From Ryuthela nishihirai (Eukaryota; Arthropoda; Arachnida; Araneae; Heptathelidae): a DNA stretch of 64,000 bases. The notes below the pieces were generated by a model. It ran no database searches, was not told where the DNA came from, and saw only the letters and a program-made list of their open reading frames with translations. Positions 31,926-44,228 of this stretch are shown here, in pieces. Each line of letters opens with the position of its first letter. Positions within the stretch are counted from its first letter, which is position 1. The position numbers and the translations under genes are program-made. The stretch is from assembly GCA_038380435.1 (NCBI GenBank), contig JAWZYU010000024.1:51856613-51920612 (forward strand). Reading direction: 5' to 3'.

Positions 31926-34500
31926 GCTCAGCGCCCCCTTTGCCCTTTCTAACGCTCCCTTTACCTTGCTAATTCTCCCTTTACCCTTTGTAGAGCCTCT
32001 TCACTCTTTCAAATTCTCCTTTTACCCTTTGAAGAGCCTCTTCACTCTTTCAAATTCTCCTTTTACCCTTTGAAGAGCCTCTTCACTCTTTCTAATTCTC
32101 CTTTTACCCTTTGTAGAGCCTCTTCACTCTTTCTAATTCTCCTTTTACCCTTTGTAGGGCCTCTTCACTCTTTCTAATTCTCCTTTTACCCTTTGTAGGG
32201 CCTCTTCACTCTTTCTAATTCTCCTTTTACCCTTTGTAGAGCCTCTTCACTCTTTCCAATTCTCATTTTTCCCTTTGTAGAGCCTCTTCACTCTTTCTAA
32301 TTCTCCTTTTACCCTTTGTAGAGCCACATCACTCTTTCTAATTCTCCTTTTACCCTTTGCAGAGCCTCTTCACTCTTTCTAATTCTCCTTTTACCCTTTG
32401 CAGAGCCTCTTCACTCTTTCTAATTCTCCTTTTACCCTTTGTAGAGCCACTTCACTCTTTCTAATTCTCCTTTTACCCTTTGTAGAGACACTTCACTCTT
32501 TCTAATTCTCCTTTTACCCTTTGTAGAGCCTCTTCACTCTTTCTAATTCTCCTTTTACCCTTTGTAGAGCCTCTTCACTCTTTCTAATTCTCCTTTTACC
32601 CTTTGTAGAGCCACTTCACTCTTTCTAATTCTCCTTTTACCCTTTGTAGAGCCACTTCACTCTTTCTAATTCTCCTTTTACCCTTTGTAGAGCCTCTTCA
32701 CTCTTTCTAATTCTCCTTTTACCCTTTGTAGAGCCTCTTCACTCTTTCCAATTCTCCTTTTTCCCTTTGTAGAGCCTCTTCACTCTTTCCAATTCTCCTT
32801 TTACCCTTTGTAGAGCCACTTCACTCTTTCTAATTCTCCTTTTACCCTTTGCAGAGCCTCTTCACTCTTTCTAATTCTCCTTTTACCCTTTGCAGAGCCT
32901 CTTCACTCTTTCTAATTCTCCTTTTACCCTTTGTAGAGCCACTTCACTCTTTCTAATTCACCTTTTACCCTTTGTAGAGCCTCTTCACTCTTTCTAATTC
33001 TCCTTTTACCCTTTGTAGAGCCACTTCACTCTTTCTAATTCTCCTTTTACCCTTTGTAGAGCCTCTTCACTCTTTCTAATTCTCCTTTTACCCTTTGTAG
33101 AGCCTCTTCACTCTTTCTAATTCTCCTTTTACCCTTTGTAGAGCCACTTCACTCTAATTCTCCTTTTACCCTTTGTAGAGCCTCTTCACTCTTTCTAATT
33201 CTCCTTTTACCCTTTGTAGAGCCACTCCACTCTTTCTAATTCTCCTTTTACCCTTTGTAGAGCCACTTCACTCTTTCTAATTCTCCTTTTACCCTTTGTA
33301 GAGCCTCTTCACTCTTTCTAATTCTCCTTTTACCCTTTGTAGAGCCACTTCACTCTTTCTAATTCTCCTTTTACCCTTTGTAGAGCCACTTCACTCTTTC
33401 TAATTCTCCTTTTACCCTTTGTAAAGCCTCTTCACTCTTTCTAATTCTCCTTTTACCCTTTGTAGAGCCACTTCACTCTTTCTAATTCTCCTTTTACCCT
33501 TTGTAGAGCCACTTCACTCTTTCTAATTCTCCTTTTACCCTTTGTAGAGCCTCTTCACTCTTTCTAATTCTCCTTTTACCCTTTGTAGAGCCACTTCACT
33601 CTTTCTAATTCTCCTTTTACCCTTTGTAGAGTCTCTTCACTCTTTCTAATTCTCCTTTTACCCTTTGTAGGGCCTCTTCACTCTTTCTAATTCTCCTTTT
33701 ACCCTTTGTAGAGACACTTCACTCTTTCTAATTCTCCTTTTACCCTTTGTAGAGCCTCTTCACTCTTTCTAATTCTCCTTTTACCCTTTGTAGGGCCTCT
33801 TCACTCTTTCTAATTCTCCTTTTACCCTTTGTAGAGCCACTTCACTCTTTCTAATTCTCCTTTTACCCTTTGTAGAGCCTCTTCACTCTTTCTAATTCTC
33901 CTTTTACCCTTTGTAGAGCCACTTCACTCTTTCTAATTCTCCTTTTACCCTTTGTAGAGCCTCTTCACTCTTTCTAATTCTCCTTTTACCCTTTGTAGAG
34001 CCACTTCACTCTTTCTAATTCTCCTTTTACCCTTTGTAGAGCCTCTTCACTCTTTCTAATTCTCCTTTTACCCTTTGTAGGGCCTCTTCACTCTTTCTAA
34101 TTCTCCTTTTACCCTTTGTAGAGACACTTCACTCTTTCTAATTCTCCTTTTACCCTTTGTAGAGCCTCTTCACTCTTTCTAATTCTCCTTTTACCCTTTG
34201 TAGGGCCTCTTCACTCTTTCTAATTCTCCTTTTACCCTTTGTAGAGCCACTTCACTCTTTCTAATTCTCCTTTTACCCTTTGTAGAGCCACTTCACTCTT
34301 TCTAATTCTCCTTTTACCCTTTGTAGGGCCTCTTCACTCTTTCTAATTCTCCTTTTACCCTTTGTAGAGACACTTCACTCTTTCTAATTCTCCTTTTACC
34401 CTTTGTAGGGCCTCTTCACTCTTTCTAATTCTCCTTTTACCCTTTGTAGAGCCACTTCACTCTTTCTAATTCTCCTTTTACCCTTCCTGGAGCTTCCTTC
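31926..34500. repeat. 41-bp pyrimidine-rich satellite, about 61 units
   Basis: Unit cctcttcactctttctaatt plus ctccttttaccctttgtaga and g. Variants at the unit start (cctcttc, ccacttc, acacttc, ggcctc) form a ten-unit higher-order repeat: ggcctc marks at 33669/34079 and 33791/34201 and gagacac at 33711/34121 are each 410 bp apart. The strand is almost purine-free for 2.5 kb. Confidence 0.97.
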
Positions 34501-34539
34501 GATATTTCTAACGTACTCTTTACTCTTCCTAATGCCCCA

Positions 34540-34754
34540 GTAGGAACGAGACAACCCAACCCCCACGCACAATGCTTTCTCCCTGTGACGTCACACTTCC
34601 GATGACGTCATCGAACACGCTAACCGGAAGTAATAGCTTCTTAATTAATAAAGGGTTTGGTCAATTATGAATATTAATAAATGGGCGTGACCGGAAGTGT
34701 AATGTCATAGGGGGAAAGTACTGTGCGTGGGGAGCTGAGTTGTATCGTCACTAC
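34540..34754. mobile_element. Inverted-repeat element with CRE-like and ETS-like motifs
   Basis: Terminal arms 34540-34600 and 34693-34754. Over the inner 40 bp (34561-34600 versus 34693-34732) only six positions differ, all transitions. It contains tgacgtca twice (34587 and 34603, the latter in the palindrome gatgacgtcatc) and accggaagt twice (34623, 34690). It interrupts the pyrimidine-rich satellite. It could be a non-autonomous DNA transposon. No target duplication is evident. Confidence 0.65.
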
Positions 34755-35250
34755 TTTCTCCTTTACCCTTTAAAAAGCCATCTGTCTCCCTTTATCCTTT
34801 CTAATGACCCCTTTACCCATTATAAAGCCCTCTTTACCCTATTTTATCGCTCCTTTTATTCTTTCTAATGACCCTTTTACCCTTTATTGAGCTCTCTTTA
34901 CCCTATTTTATCGCTCCTTTTATTTTCTCTAATGACCCTTTTACCCTTTATAAAGCCCTCTTTACCCTATTTTATCGCTCCTTTTATTCTCTCTAATGAC
35001 CCTTTTACCCTTTATAAAGCCCTCTTTACCCTATTTTATCGCTCCTTTTATTCTCTCTAATGACCCTTTTACCCTTTATAAAGCCCTCTTTACCCTATTT
35101 TATCGCTCCTGTTATTCTCTCTAATGACCCTTTATAAAGTCTTCTGTACCCTATTTAGCGTTCCCTAATGCCCTCTTTACCTTTTTTACAGCCCCTTTAT
35201 TCCTAATATTCTCTTTACTCTTTATAACGACCCCTTTACTCTTTCTAGGG
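34755..35250. repeat. ~64-bp pyrimidine-rich repeat, about six units
   Basis: Unit about cttttaccctttataaagcc, ctctttaccctattttatcg, ctccttttattctctctaatga. Related to the 41-bp satellite (ttttaccctttgtagagcc) and probably its older, longer-period flank. Confidence 0.88.
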
Positions 35251-35340
35251 TTGAATTTTCTACAAAATTAATTGTGATTGAAACAAAAAAATGCGTAATC
35301 TTTAAAACTGAATAAATAATACAAATATATAATAATAAAA

Positions 35341-35527
35341 ATACCCCCTCAAGCAGCTGCTTGCCACAGAGGTCTGACAGGAGCTGTAAGTTTATATGCC
35401 ATAGTGGAAGGTCTGTGAGGATGGCAGGACCCCAGAAGATAAACAACACAAGCGTCCATGTCTTTCCAGGGCTCGAACCCAGGTCCTTTAGATCAGTAGC
35501 CAACTGCGCTAACCACTCGGATCGTGT
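35341..35527 (-). mobile_element. SINE-B, reversed
   Basis: ccctcaagcagctgcttgcc at the left; gggctcgaacccaggtcc at 35470-35487; the A-box inverse ctaaccactcgg near the right end. Confidence 0.88.
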
Positions 35528-35866
35528 GTGTTTCTTTTATTAACTACAGTTGTAGCTTTTTCCTTTAATTTCTTAAATACCATGGATGTAGTGCTGGTAC
35601 CACGGATGCTACCGGATTAGAGGGTATCGGATTAAAGATGCTTGAATGTATTGAATGAGTCGATTTAAATGTGTCCGCCATGATATAGGTTTTTAAGATA
35701 AAAGCAACCGAAAAGTAAAAGGAGGAAAAATGAAGTATTGTTTAAAAAATTGTGGTTTAGATTATTTCGGTTTTACCCTTGTACTCATTCGGACTCTATT
35801 AATGGGGATAAAAGTAAGTTTAATATCTAAACAACGATAAAGGGAGTTGACTGTCTTTGGATGAAA
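35528..35866. other. Unique AT-rich sequence
   Basis: Short local repeat of accacggatgctaccgg type at 35595-35620; no gene. Confidence 0.4.
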
Positions 35867-35876
35867 ACTAAAAATG

Positions 35877-36263
35877 GGGCGGGGGTGCTTCAGTAGGTAG
35901 CGCGTCAGGCTCGTAATCGGTGGTTCCCAGGTTCGAGTCCCAGCTGGGTCAGCGTTGAGATTTATCTCCGCAAAACTCTCCGCCCTGCCCACGGTCAGTA
36001 GGGGACACCGATGGGCTTGGAAAGACCGCCGTCCGTCGGCTGGGACGTTAAGCCGTGGCTCCTTGTGTGGGAGAGCCATAACCTGTGAACGTTAAAGAAT
36101 ACACTGAATGGCCTTGACGAGAGGCTACCATCTGTCTCCCAACAGCTGTTCCAGTGGGTCCCCTCCCGCAACCTTCTCCGAGTCTTCGGGGGCCATGTGA
36201 CCTGGCCATTTAGCCCATGGTGTGCAAAAAAAGTGCCCCTCAGAGGTAAAACAACCCAACCCA
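35877..36263 (+). mobile_element. SINE-A, full length
   Basis: Flanked by aactaaaa (left ~35867, right ~36269), a short imperfect TSD. The tRNA boxes are readable. Confidence 0.88.
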
Positions 36264-37920
36264 TGACAACTAAAATCGAACTAAGAGACCTGCGTATGTT
36301 TTCGCCCCCCCCCCCCCACCTGCCTTTCCAACTTCGCTGAGTCTTTATTTCATAATTTTATCCGGTGGTGAAGTAGTCATCATTCCAAGAAGTGAACTCT
36401 CTCAAGTAAATTAGGATTTTAAGAATGAAATTGTCATTCCCTAGAAGTGTAATTAGTAACGAGCAAAAGTTCTGACTGAAATAAATAAGATTAAATGTCA
36501 AGGAGCAAAAAACATTTTGAAAAGGAGAAAAATCATAAAGGGAGTTGTTGGGATGGGGGGATGATCTCTCATAAACAGGATAAAAGAAAGGCAAAATGCT
36601 CTTAGGAAAATTCAATTACTGTTTTCTCTTCCTTTCCTTTCGGGTGTCTATCAATAAACAAGATCACTGCTAAGAAAACCCTACAGAAAAAGAAGACTTA
36701 CAAAGAGAAAAAGGATTAAGCCTCTCCCTGACTCGGTAGTTATTACAGAGGTCGCGGTATACAAAGAAATTCTATTCAACAAGACAGAGACGGAAAAAAG
36801 TTCGCTTTTTCGACATACGTTGAGTCGCATGAGTTGTGTTGATAACACATCATCCGCTGTCCACCACCCTCATTGCTGCTGTTATATAAAAGGATGCCAC
36901 ATCCTTCTTTCTGTGTTCCGTTTCTTCCGATACGAAGAAGGGGGGGGGGCAAGCGAGCGGAGAAGGGACTGTGTGTGGGGTAGAAGGATGTTGCGAATTG
37001 GTCGGCTTAGTCCCAGAGGTATAAGGTCACAGGGCATGCTTGGCCCCGTGATAAAAGAAGGCTCGAACGGATGCTGCCGCAGAGCATTGGCTGGTTTCTA
37101 TCAAAAGTGATAAGTATCGGATGATGGCGCGTGTGTCGTGAGAGAGAGAGAGAGACTTGTAAGGAGGAAAAGGGATGGGGATGGAGAAGCCCGGGATGAG
37201 AAAGAGCGGGAAGAGATGCGGAAATGTGTAGCTTAGAGATTGCGCGGTTATATACACTTACTGAACACGTGGTGATTGAGTTAAAGGAAAAGGGTGAGGA
37301 AGTTTTCTCCTATGTTGAGTTTCTCCAAGTTCTCTAACGATCACAGAAAGAAGAAAATAAAAAAAGCAGAAAGAAAGATGGAAGAGTTTTTGGACGATTA
37401 GAAATTCTATAACGTTTTTTGGATGCTGCACTCCAAAACGATGGAGAGGAGATTTGTTTCTTTTTAGTTTGCGGCACTTCTTCTAGTGTTTCATTCCTTC
37501 GTGTTTTCCCCCAGCTTGCTGATTTCCCTCAGGGGTTTATAAACCCCTCTCGGCATCTCCTGTTTTTCTTTCTTGCTTATTTTAGTTTTGTTAGCGTTGC
37601 ATGCAGAGACCTGCGGGGATAGACTTCCACTGATCCACTTCTGCATCGCATTCCTCTTTCTTCCGAAACAGAGGACTCTTGTATCCGAAATGGAACCAGC
37701 ACACCTGAATCGCAGTATGCGCGACTTTAACTTATTTTTTATTGCTTTTCTTTCCATGTCTATTTCTGGTGGATATTCAGAAGGGAAATTCTTACTTTCC
37801 TGTAATATTTCATCATTTCTTCTTCAACATCGACATCGTCGTCTTTTCTTTCCCTCCCAAAGAGTAAATTTTCTGAAGATTTGTGGCATTTGTTGAATGG
37901 TCAGTCTTTGTTGAATGGTT
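36264..37920. other. Longest unique interval; no gene established
   Basis: Less AT-rich and less repetitive than its surroundings. A TATA-like ttatataaaagg lies at about 36882, and a (ga)n tract at 37140-37153. Forward frames at 36820-37110 and 37573-37896 have mixed composition. The latter contains MRDFNLFFIAFLSMSISGGY, which would score as a signal peptide. I cannot identify a family or define exons. If any host gene is in the window, this is the likeliest place. Confidence 0.3.
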
Positions 37921-38302
37921 GAATTGTGGCTAATTCGGTAGCGCGCTAGGCTCGTAATCTGTAGTTCCCAGATTTTAGTCCCAGCTGGGTCAACGTTCAG
38001 ACTTATATCCACAAATTTCCTCGCCCTGTCCACAGTCAGTAGGGGACACCAATGGACTTTGAAAGACCGCCGTCCGTCGGATGTGACATTAAGCCGTGTC
38101 CCCGTGTGTGGGAGAGCCATACCATGTGCACGTTAAAGAACACACTGGATGGCCTTGACGGGAGGCTACCCTCTGTCTCCCAACAGCTGTTCCAGTGGGT
38201 CACCTCCCCAACCTTCTCTGAGCCTTCGGGGTCCATGTGACCTGGCCATTTAGCCCATTGCGTGCGAAAAAAGTGCCTATCAGAGGTAAAACAACCCAAC
38301 CT
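37921..38302 (+). mobile_element. SINE-A, diverged, head partly lost
   Basis: Head starts gtggctaattcggtagcgcg; the B box is cccagattttagtcc. The tail ends gaggtaaaacaacccaac. No TSD found. Confidence 0.85.
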
Positions 38303-38657
38303 TTTTTTGAATATTTGCTTCTGAGTGCAACTACTAATTTATCGGACAAATTTGAAATATCTCAATCTCTTGAACTTTTAAGCTTCTCGCTTTGTGGATT
38401 TGTATGTTTCAGTATTATCAGTATATATTTCATTATGCCACCGGTTTCATATGGGGTCTGTTATAAACTGCTTGGTGTTGATCTGTTCTGTCCAAACAAC
38501 CGCGAGATAATCTACGTTATACTGGAGGTTTTTTGTACATTTATTTGCTTGGTTGTATGTTTGTCTATCTTAATAGGGATAAGCAAGAGTTAACAGGAAC
38601 TGACAACAGGGATAAATGGGACTGAGGTTGTTTGGGAGGGTATGGGGTCCCCCACTT
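38303..38657. other. Unique sequence
   Basis: A forward frame running on from the SINE to 38593 is hydrophobic and cysteine-rich. It may be chance in T-rich DNA. Confidence 0.35.
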
Positions 38658-39413
38658 CCTCCCAGACAACTGAAATTATAACTCGGAGGTTGTCTGTCTC
38701 GAGGACTTGGGAAATGTTTTCTATTTGTTCATGTTACTCATTGTTTGTTTGTGTTTTGTCTGTTGATGTCTCTAGTTTCTGATAGGCACTTTTTTCGCTT
38801 TTTCTGGTCATGATTCTTGTTGTCCTGTATTTTATCTGTTAATTATTCCCGTTGTCTGTTCATGTCTCTAGTTTTCTGTTTGTGTTTTTTCTGTTCATAA
38901 TTCTTGTTGTCATGTATTTTGTCTGTTCATGTCTCTAGTGTTCTGTTTACGTTTTTTCTGGTCATGATTCACGTTGTCCTGTTTGTTTTTTGTCTGTTCA
39001 TGATTCTTGCTGTCCTGTATTTTGTCTGTTCATGATTCTTGTTGTCCTGTATTTTGTCTGTTCATGATTCTTGCTGTCCTGTATTTTGTCTGTTCATGAT
39101 TCTTGCTGTCCTGTATTTTGTCTGTTCATGATTCTTGTTGTCCTGTATTTTGTCTCTTCATTATTCTCGTTGTCCTGTTTGTGTTTTGTCTGTTCATGAT
39201 TCTCGTTGTTTTATGTTTTTTCTGTTCACGCTTCTAGCTGTCCTGTGTTTTGTTTGTTGATGATTCTCGTTGTCCTTTGTTTTGTCTATTCATGCTTCTC
39301 GTTGTTTGTGTTTTGTCTATTCGTATGTTTGGTTGTTTCTTTTGTTGAAACAACCGTTTCCACTCCCTCCCAGACAACCTGAATTATAACTCGGAGGTTG
39401 TCTGTCTCGAGGA
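38658..39413. repeat. 32-bp minisatellite between 48-bp direct repeats
   Basis: Direct repeats at 38658-38705 and 39366-39413 start cctcccagacaac. The right copy contains a perfect 10-bp stem (cagacaacct 39371-39380 / aggttgtctg 39395-39404). Between them, about 20 units of tgttcatgattcttgttgtc plus ctgtattttgtc, regular at 39000-39160 and decayed outside. Confidence 0.85.
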
Positions 39414-39489
39414 TTATATGTTATTCCTTGTTCTCTAAAGGTTGTTTAATTTATCGAAATAATGTCCCAAGATAACTTAACCTACTGAT

Positions 39490-42400
39490 TTTTTTTTCAT
39501 TCGTTTGTCTGTTTGCTTTTTTCTTCGTAAATTTTTTTTTTTTTTTCGTTTCATTTTGTTTTCTGGTTTGTTTGTTTTGTCGTTCGTTCATTTGCTTGTT
39601 TCTTCATTCTTTATTTGTTTTTCTTCGTATATTTGTTCTCTCGTCTGTTCATTTGATTGTTTCATTGTTCGTTCATTTGTTTGCTTCGTCGTTCTTTCAT
39701 TTATTTTTTATCTTCGTGTATTTGTTTTCTCCTCTGCTCATCTGTTTGTTTCTTCGTTCGTTCATTTGTTTGCTTTTTCGTTCTTTCATTTATTTTTATC
39801 TTCGTATATTTGTTTTTCGTCTGTTCATTTGTTTGTTTCTTCGTTCATTCATTTGTTTGCTTCTACATTCTTTCATTTTTTATCTTCGTATATTTGTTTT
39901 TTCGTCTGTTCATTTGTTTGTTTTTTCGTATACTCATTTGTTTGCTTCTTCGTTCTTTCATTTATTTTTTGTCTCCGTATATCTGTTTTTTCGTCTGTTC
40001 ATCTGCTTGTTTCTTCGTTCATTCATTTGTTTGCTTCTTCGTTCTTTCATTTATTTTTTTATCTTCATATATTTGTTTTTTCGTCTGTTCATCTGTTTGT
40101 TTCTTCATTCGTTCATTTGTTTGCTTCTTCGTTCTTTTATTTTTTTTTATCTTCGTATATTTGTTTTACGTCTGTTCAACTATTTGTTTCTTCGTTTGTT
40201 CATTTGTTTTTTCGTCTCTTCATCTGTTTGTTTCTTCGTTCGTTCATTTGTTTCTTCTTTGTTCTTTCATTTATTTTTTATCTTCCTATATTTGTTTCTT
40301 TGTTGGTTCATCTATTCGTTTCTTCATTTATTCATTTGTTTGTTCTTTCATTTTTTTTTTATCTTCGTATATTTTTTGTCTGCTCATCTGTTTATTTCTT
40401 CGTTCGTTTATTTGTTTGCTTCTTCGTGCTTTCATTTATTTTTTATCTTCTTTTATTTGTTTTTCGTCTGTTCATCTGTTTGTTTCTTCATTCGTTCATT
40501 TGTTTGCTTGTTTGCTTCTTCGTTCTTTCATTTATTTTTTATCTTCGTATATTTGTTTTTTCATCTGTTCATCTCTTTGTTTCTTCATTCGTTCGTTTGT
40601 TTGCTTCTTCGTTCTTTTATTTATTTTTTATCTTCATATATTTGTTTTTTCGTCTGTTCATCTGTTTGTTTCTTCATTCGTTCATTTGTTTGCTTCTTCA
40701 TTCTTTTATTTTTTTTATCTTCGTATATTTGTTTTTTCGTCTGTTCATCTATTTGTTTCTTCGTTCGTTCATTTGTTTTTTCGTCTTCATCTGTTTGTTT
40801 CTTCGTTCGTTCATTTGTTTGTTCTTTGTTCTTTCATTTATTTTTTATCTTCATATATTTGTTTCTTTGTTGGTTCATCTGTTTGTTTCTTCATTTATTC
40901 ATTTGTTTGTTCTTTCATTTATTTTTTATCTTCGTATATTTTTTGTCTGTTCATCTGTATATTTCTTCGTTCGTTTATTTGTTTGCTTCTTCGTGCTTTC
41001 ATTTATTTTTTACTTCTTTTATTTGTTTTTCGTCTGTTCATCTGTTTGTTTCTTCATTCGTTCATTTGTTTGCTTCTTCGTTCGTTCATTTATTTTTTAT
41101 CTTCGTATATTTGTTTTTTCGTCTGTTCATCTCTTTGTTTCTTCATTCGTTCATTTGTTTGTATCTTCGTTCTTTTATTTATTTTTTATCTTCATATATT
41201 TGTTTTTTCGTCTGTTCATCTGTTTGTTTCTTCATTCGTTCATTTGTTTGCTTCTTCGTTCTTTTTTTTTTACCTTCGTATATTTGTTTTTTCGTCTGTT
41301 CATTTATTTGTTTCTTCGTTTGTTCATTTGTTTTTTCGTCTCTTCATCTGTTTGTTTCTTCGTTCGTTCATTTGTTTGTTCTTTCATTTATTTTTTATCT
41401 TCATATATTTGTTTCTTTGTTGGTTCATCTGTTTGTTTCTTCATTTATTCATTTGTTTGTTCTTTCATTTATTTTTTATCTTCGTATATTTTTTGTCTGC
41501 TCATCTGTTTATTTCGTCGTTCGTTTATTTGTTTGCTTCTTCGTGCTTTCATTTATTTTTTATCTTCTTTTATTTGTTTTTCGTCTGTTCATCTGTTTGT
41601 TTCTTCATTCGTTCATTTGTTTGCTTGTTTGCTTCTTCGTTCTTTCATTTATTTTTTATCTTCGTATATTTGTTTTTTCGTCTGTTCATCTCTTTGTTTC
41701 TTCATTCGTTCATTTGTTTGCTTCTTCGTTCTTTTATTTATTTTTTATCTTCATATATTTGTTTTTTCGTCTGTTCATCTGTTTGTTTCTTCATTCGTTC
41801 ATTTGTTTGCTTCTTCGTTCTTTTATTTATTTTTTTATCTTCGTATATTTGTTTTTTCGTCTGTTCATCTATTTGTTTCTTCGTTTGTTCATTTGTTTTT
41901 TCGTCTATTCATCTGTTTGTTTCTTCGTTCGTTCATTTGTTTGTTATTTGTTCTTTCATTTATTTTTTATCTTCATATATTTCTTTCTTTGTTCGTTCAT
42001 CTGTTTGTTTCTTCATTTATTCATTTGTTTGTTCTTTCATTTATTTTTTATCTTCGTATATTTTTTGTCTGCTAATCTGTTTATTTCTTCTTTCGTTTAT
42101 TTGTTTGCTTCTTCGTGCTTTCATTTATTTTTTATCTTCTTTCATTTGTTTTTCGTCTGTTCATTTCTTCATTCGTTCATTTGTTTGCTTCTTCGTTCTT
42201 TTATTTATTTTTTATCTTCGTATATTTGCTTTTTCGTCTGTTTATCTGTTTGTTTCTTCATTCGTTCCTTTGTTTGTTCTTTATTCTTTCATTTATTTTT
42301 TATTTTCATATATTTGTTTCTTTGTTCGTTCATCTGTTTGTTTCTTCATTCATTTGTTTGTTCTTTCATTTATATTTTTATCTTCTTATATTTTTTGTCT

Positions 42401-42640
42401 GCTCATCTGTTTATTTCTTCGTTCGTTTATTTGTTTGCTTCTTTGTTCTTTCATTTATTTTTTATCTTCTTTAATTTGTTTTTTCGTCTGTTCATCTGTT
42501 TGTTTCTTCATTCGTTCATTTGTTTGCTTCTTCGTTCTTTCATTTATTTTTTATTTTCGTATGTTTGTTTTTTCGTCTGTCCATCTGTTAGTTTCTTCGT
42601 TCGTTTGTTTATTTATTCGTTCGTTCCTCAGTAACTTACG
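39490..42640. repeat. T-rich ~90-bp satellite with ~560-bp higher-order repeat
   Basis: Unit about ttcatctgtttgtttcttca, ttcgttcatttgtttgcttc, ttcgttctttcatttatttt, ttatcttcgtatatttg, ttttttcgtctg. A marked unit with cttcgtgctttc recurs at 40425, 40992, 41542 and 42114. The plus strand almost never forms a stop, so frames of 856, 1020 and 1001 codons overlap in all three phases. Their products are only F/L/I/V/S/C/R/H strings in repeats. I reject them as genes. Confidence 0.93.
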
Positions 42641-43078
42641 TAGGTTGCTTCTGTCACTTTAATTTTTATTTCGGGCAACAATGCATTTCACGTTTGAAGC
42701 TGAATAAACTTCTCCACTTGGAACTCAATTGGCTGTGACAGTCGTCGGATTGAAGCGCAACAATCAGACAATAATTCATGAGCAGAACATTTACATATCT
42801 GTTATTTATTACATCGATTTCATGCACTTGCGTTTTGTTTCTTACATAAGTTGTGCGTGTTTAGTTTTTCTTTGTAGTACAAATAGATTTGTTTCCAAGT
42901 ACAATGACATATTTCAAGTCATTCTGAGGGCATCAGAATCACAGATTGCGTACACAAGCAAACAGATATTTTTATCTAAAAAATGTATTCGTCGACCTAT
43001 TGTAGTGATTAAAGTACGAAGTTTTCACTGCACAAAATAAGTTCAATCACTAATGTTTAAATTATATATGCACACACA
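42641..43078. other. Unique sequence
   Basis: A 103-codon forward frame (42729-43040) shows no recognisable family. No repeats. Confidence 0.35.
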
Positions 43079-43697
43079 TACAGTCGCTCAAAAAAATAAC
43101 CGAACACTATGGTTTATTACAGAATTCAGAAAAAATATCTGGCAGCGAATTTTTTTAGAAATTAATGATCTGGCAACCTTTTGTGTCACGTGACACAAAA
43201 GGTTGCCAGATCACTAATTTCTAAAAAAAAACGTTGCCAGATATTTTTTCTGAATTCTGTAATCAACCATAGTGTTCGGATACTTTTTTGAGCGACTGTA
43301 GGTGGTCATATTATTTTGATACTAGATCGTGTGAGCTCACTCACGGAAATATTGAGCGTGTGCAGTTACCGTTCACAGCAAACTGGAGCGTGTGCAGTAA
43401 CTGCATACGCTCCAGTTTGCTGTGAACGGTAACTGGAGCGTGTACAGTTGCTGTACACGCTCCAGATATTTTTCCTGAATTCTGTAATCACGTGTCACGA
43501 AGGTTGCCAGATCACTAATTTCTAAAAAAATCGTTGCCAGATATTTTTTCTGAATTCTGTAATCAACCATTGTGTTCGGATATTTTTTTGAGCGATAAGT
43601 TATGGTTTGTGATAACTCACAAACCATAACTTGTAAATGACAATTTTTGTGGAGTCACTTTCTCTCCCATGTGTGATGTGATCTATGGACTGCTATG

Positions 43698-44087
43698 GAC
43701 TGGGTTGTTTTACCTCTAAGCGGCACTTTTTCGCACACAATGGACTAAATGGCCAGGTCATAAAGACCCCGAGGGCTCAGAGAAGGTTGGGGGAGGGAAC
43801 CCACTGGAACAGCTGTTCGGTTGGGTTGTTTTACCTCTGAGCGGTCCTTTTTCGCACACAATGGACTAAATGGCCAGGTCATAAAGACCCCGAGGGCCCA
43901 GAGAAGGTTGGGGAAGGGAACCCACTGGAACAGCTGTTGGGAGACAGATAGTAAACTCCAGTTAAGGCCATCTAGCGTGTTCTTTAACGTGCACAGCATC
44001 GGACCCAAGTGTGGCTCTCCCGCACACGGTGTCATGGCTAAATGTTCCATCCGACGGACTGAGGTCTTTCCAAGCCCATCGGGAGCT
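43698..44087 (-). mobile_element. SINE-A, headless, inside composite MITE
   Basis: Inverse of the copy at 12938-13326, with the same partial tail duplication (second tail start at about 43820). Confidence 0.85.
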
Positions 44088-44228
44088 TATGACACGTATA
44101 ATAAATCGCTAGAGGAAGTCCAAAACCATATAATTAGGCGAATGTTAAGAAAGAGAAGGAGAGAAAGTGTAATTCAGGATTATCAAATATTGGGCATCTT
44201 GCCAATGAGAAAAATTATATATTTTTAG
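44088..44228 (+). pseudogene. LINE reverse transcriptase C-terminal fragment (copy B)
   Basis: Same ~46 residues as copy A with one visible change (RRRESV for RRRESI). Followed by a stop and about 460 bp of readable but broken frames up to 44690. There is no catalytic YxDD motif, so only the post-catalytic part was captured. Confidence 0.4.

Noticed and set aside
37573..37896. Small secreted protein with signal-peptide-like segment
   Set aside because: Only a hydrophobic stretch supports it. No family, no splice or polyadenylation evidence, and an overlapping open frame exists on the other strand.
39505..42662. Three overlapping forward frames of 856, 1,020 and 1,001 codons suggesting giant membrane proteins
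   Set aside because: They exist simultaneously in all phases of a T-rich satellite lacking stop triplets. The products are repetitive, low-complexity and show no start context or domain.
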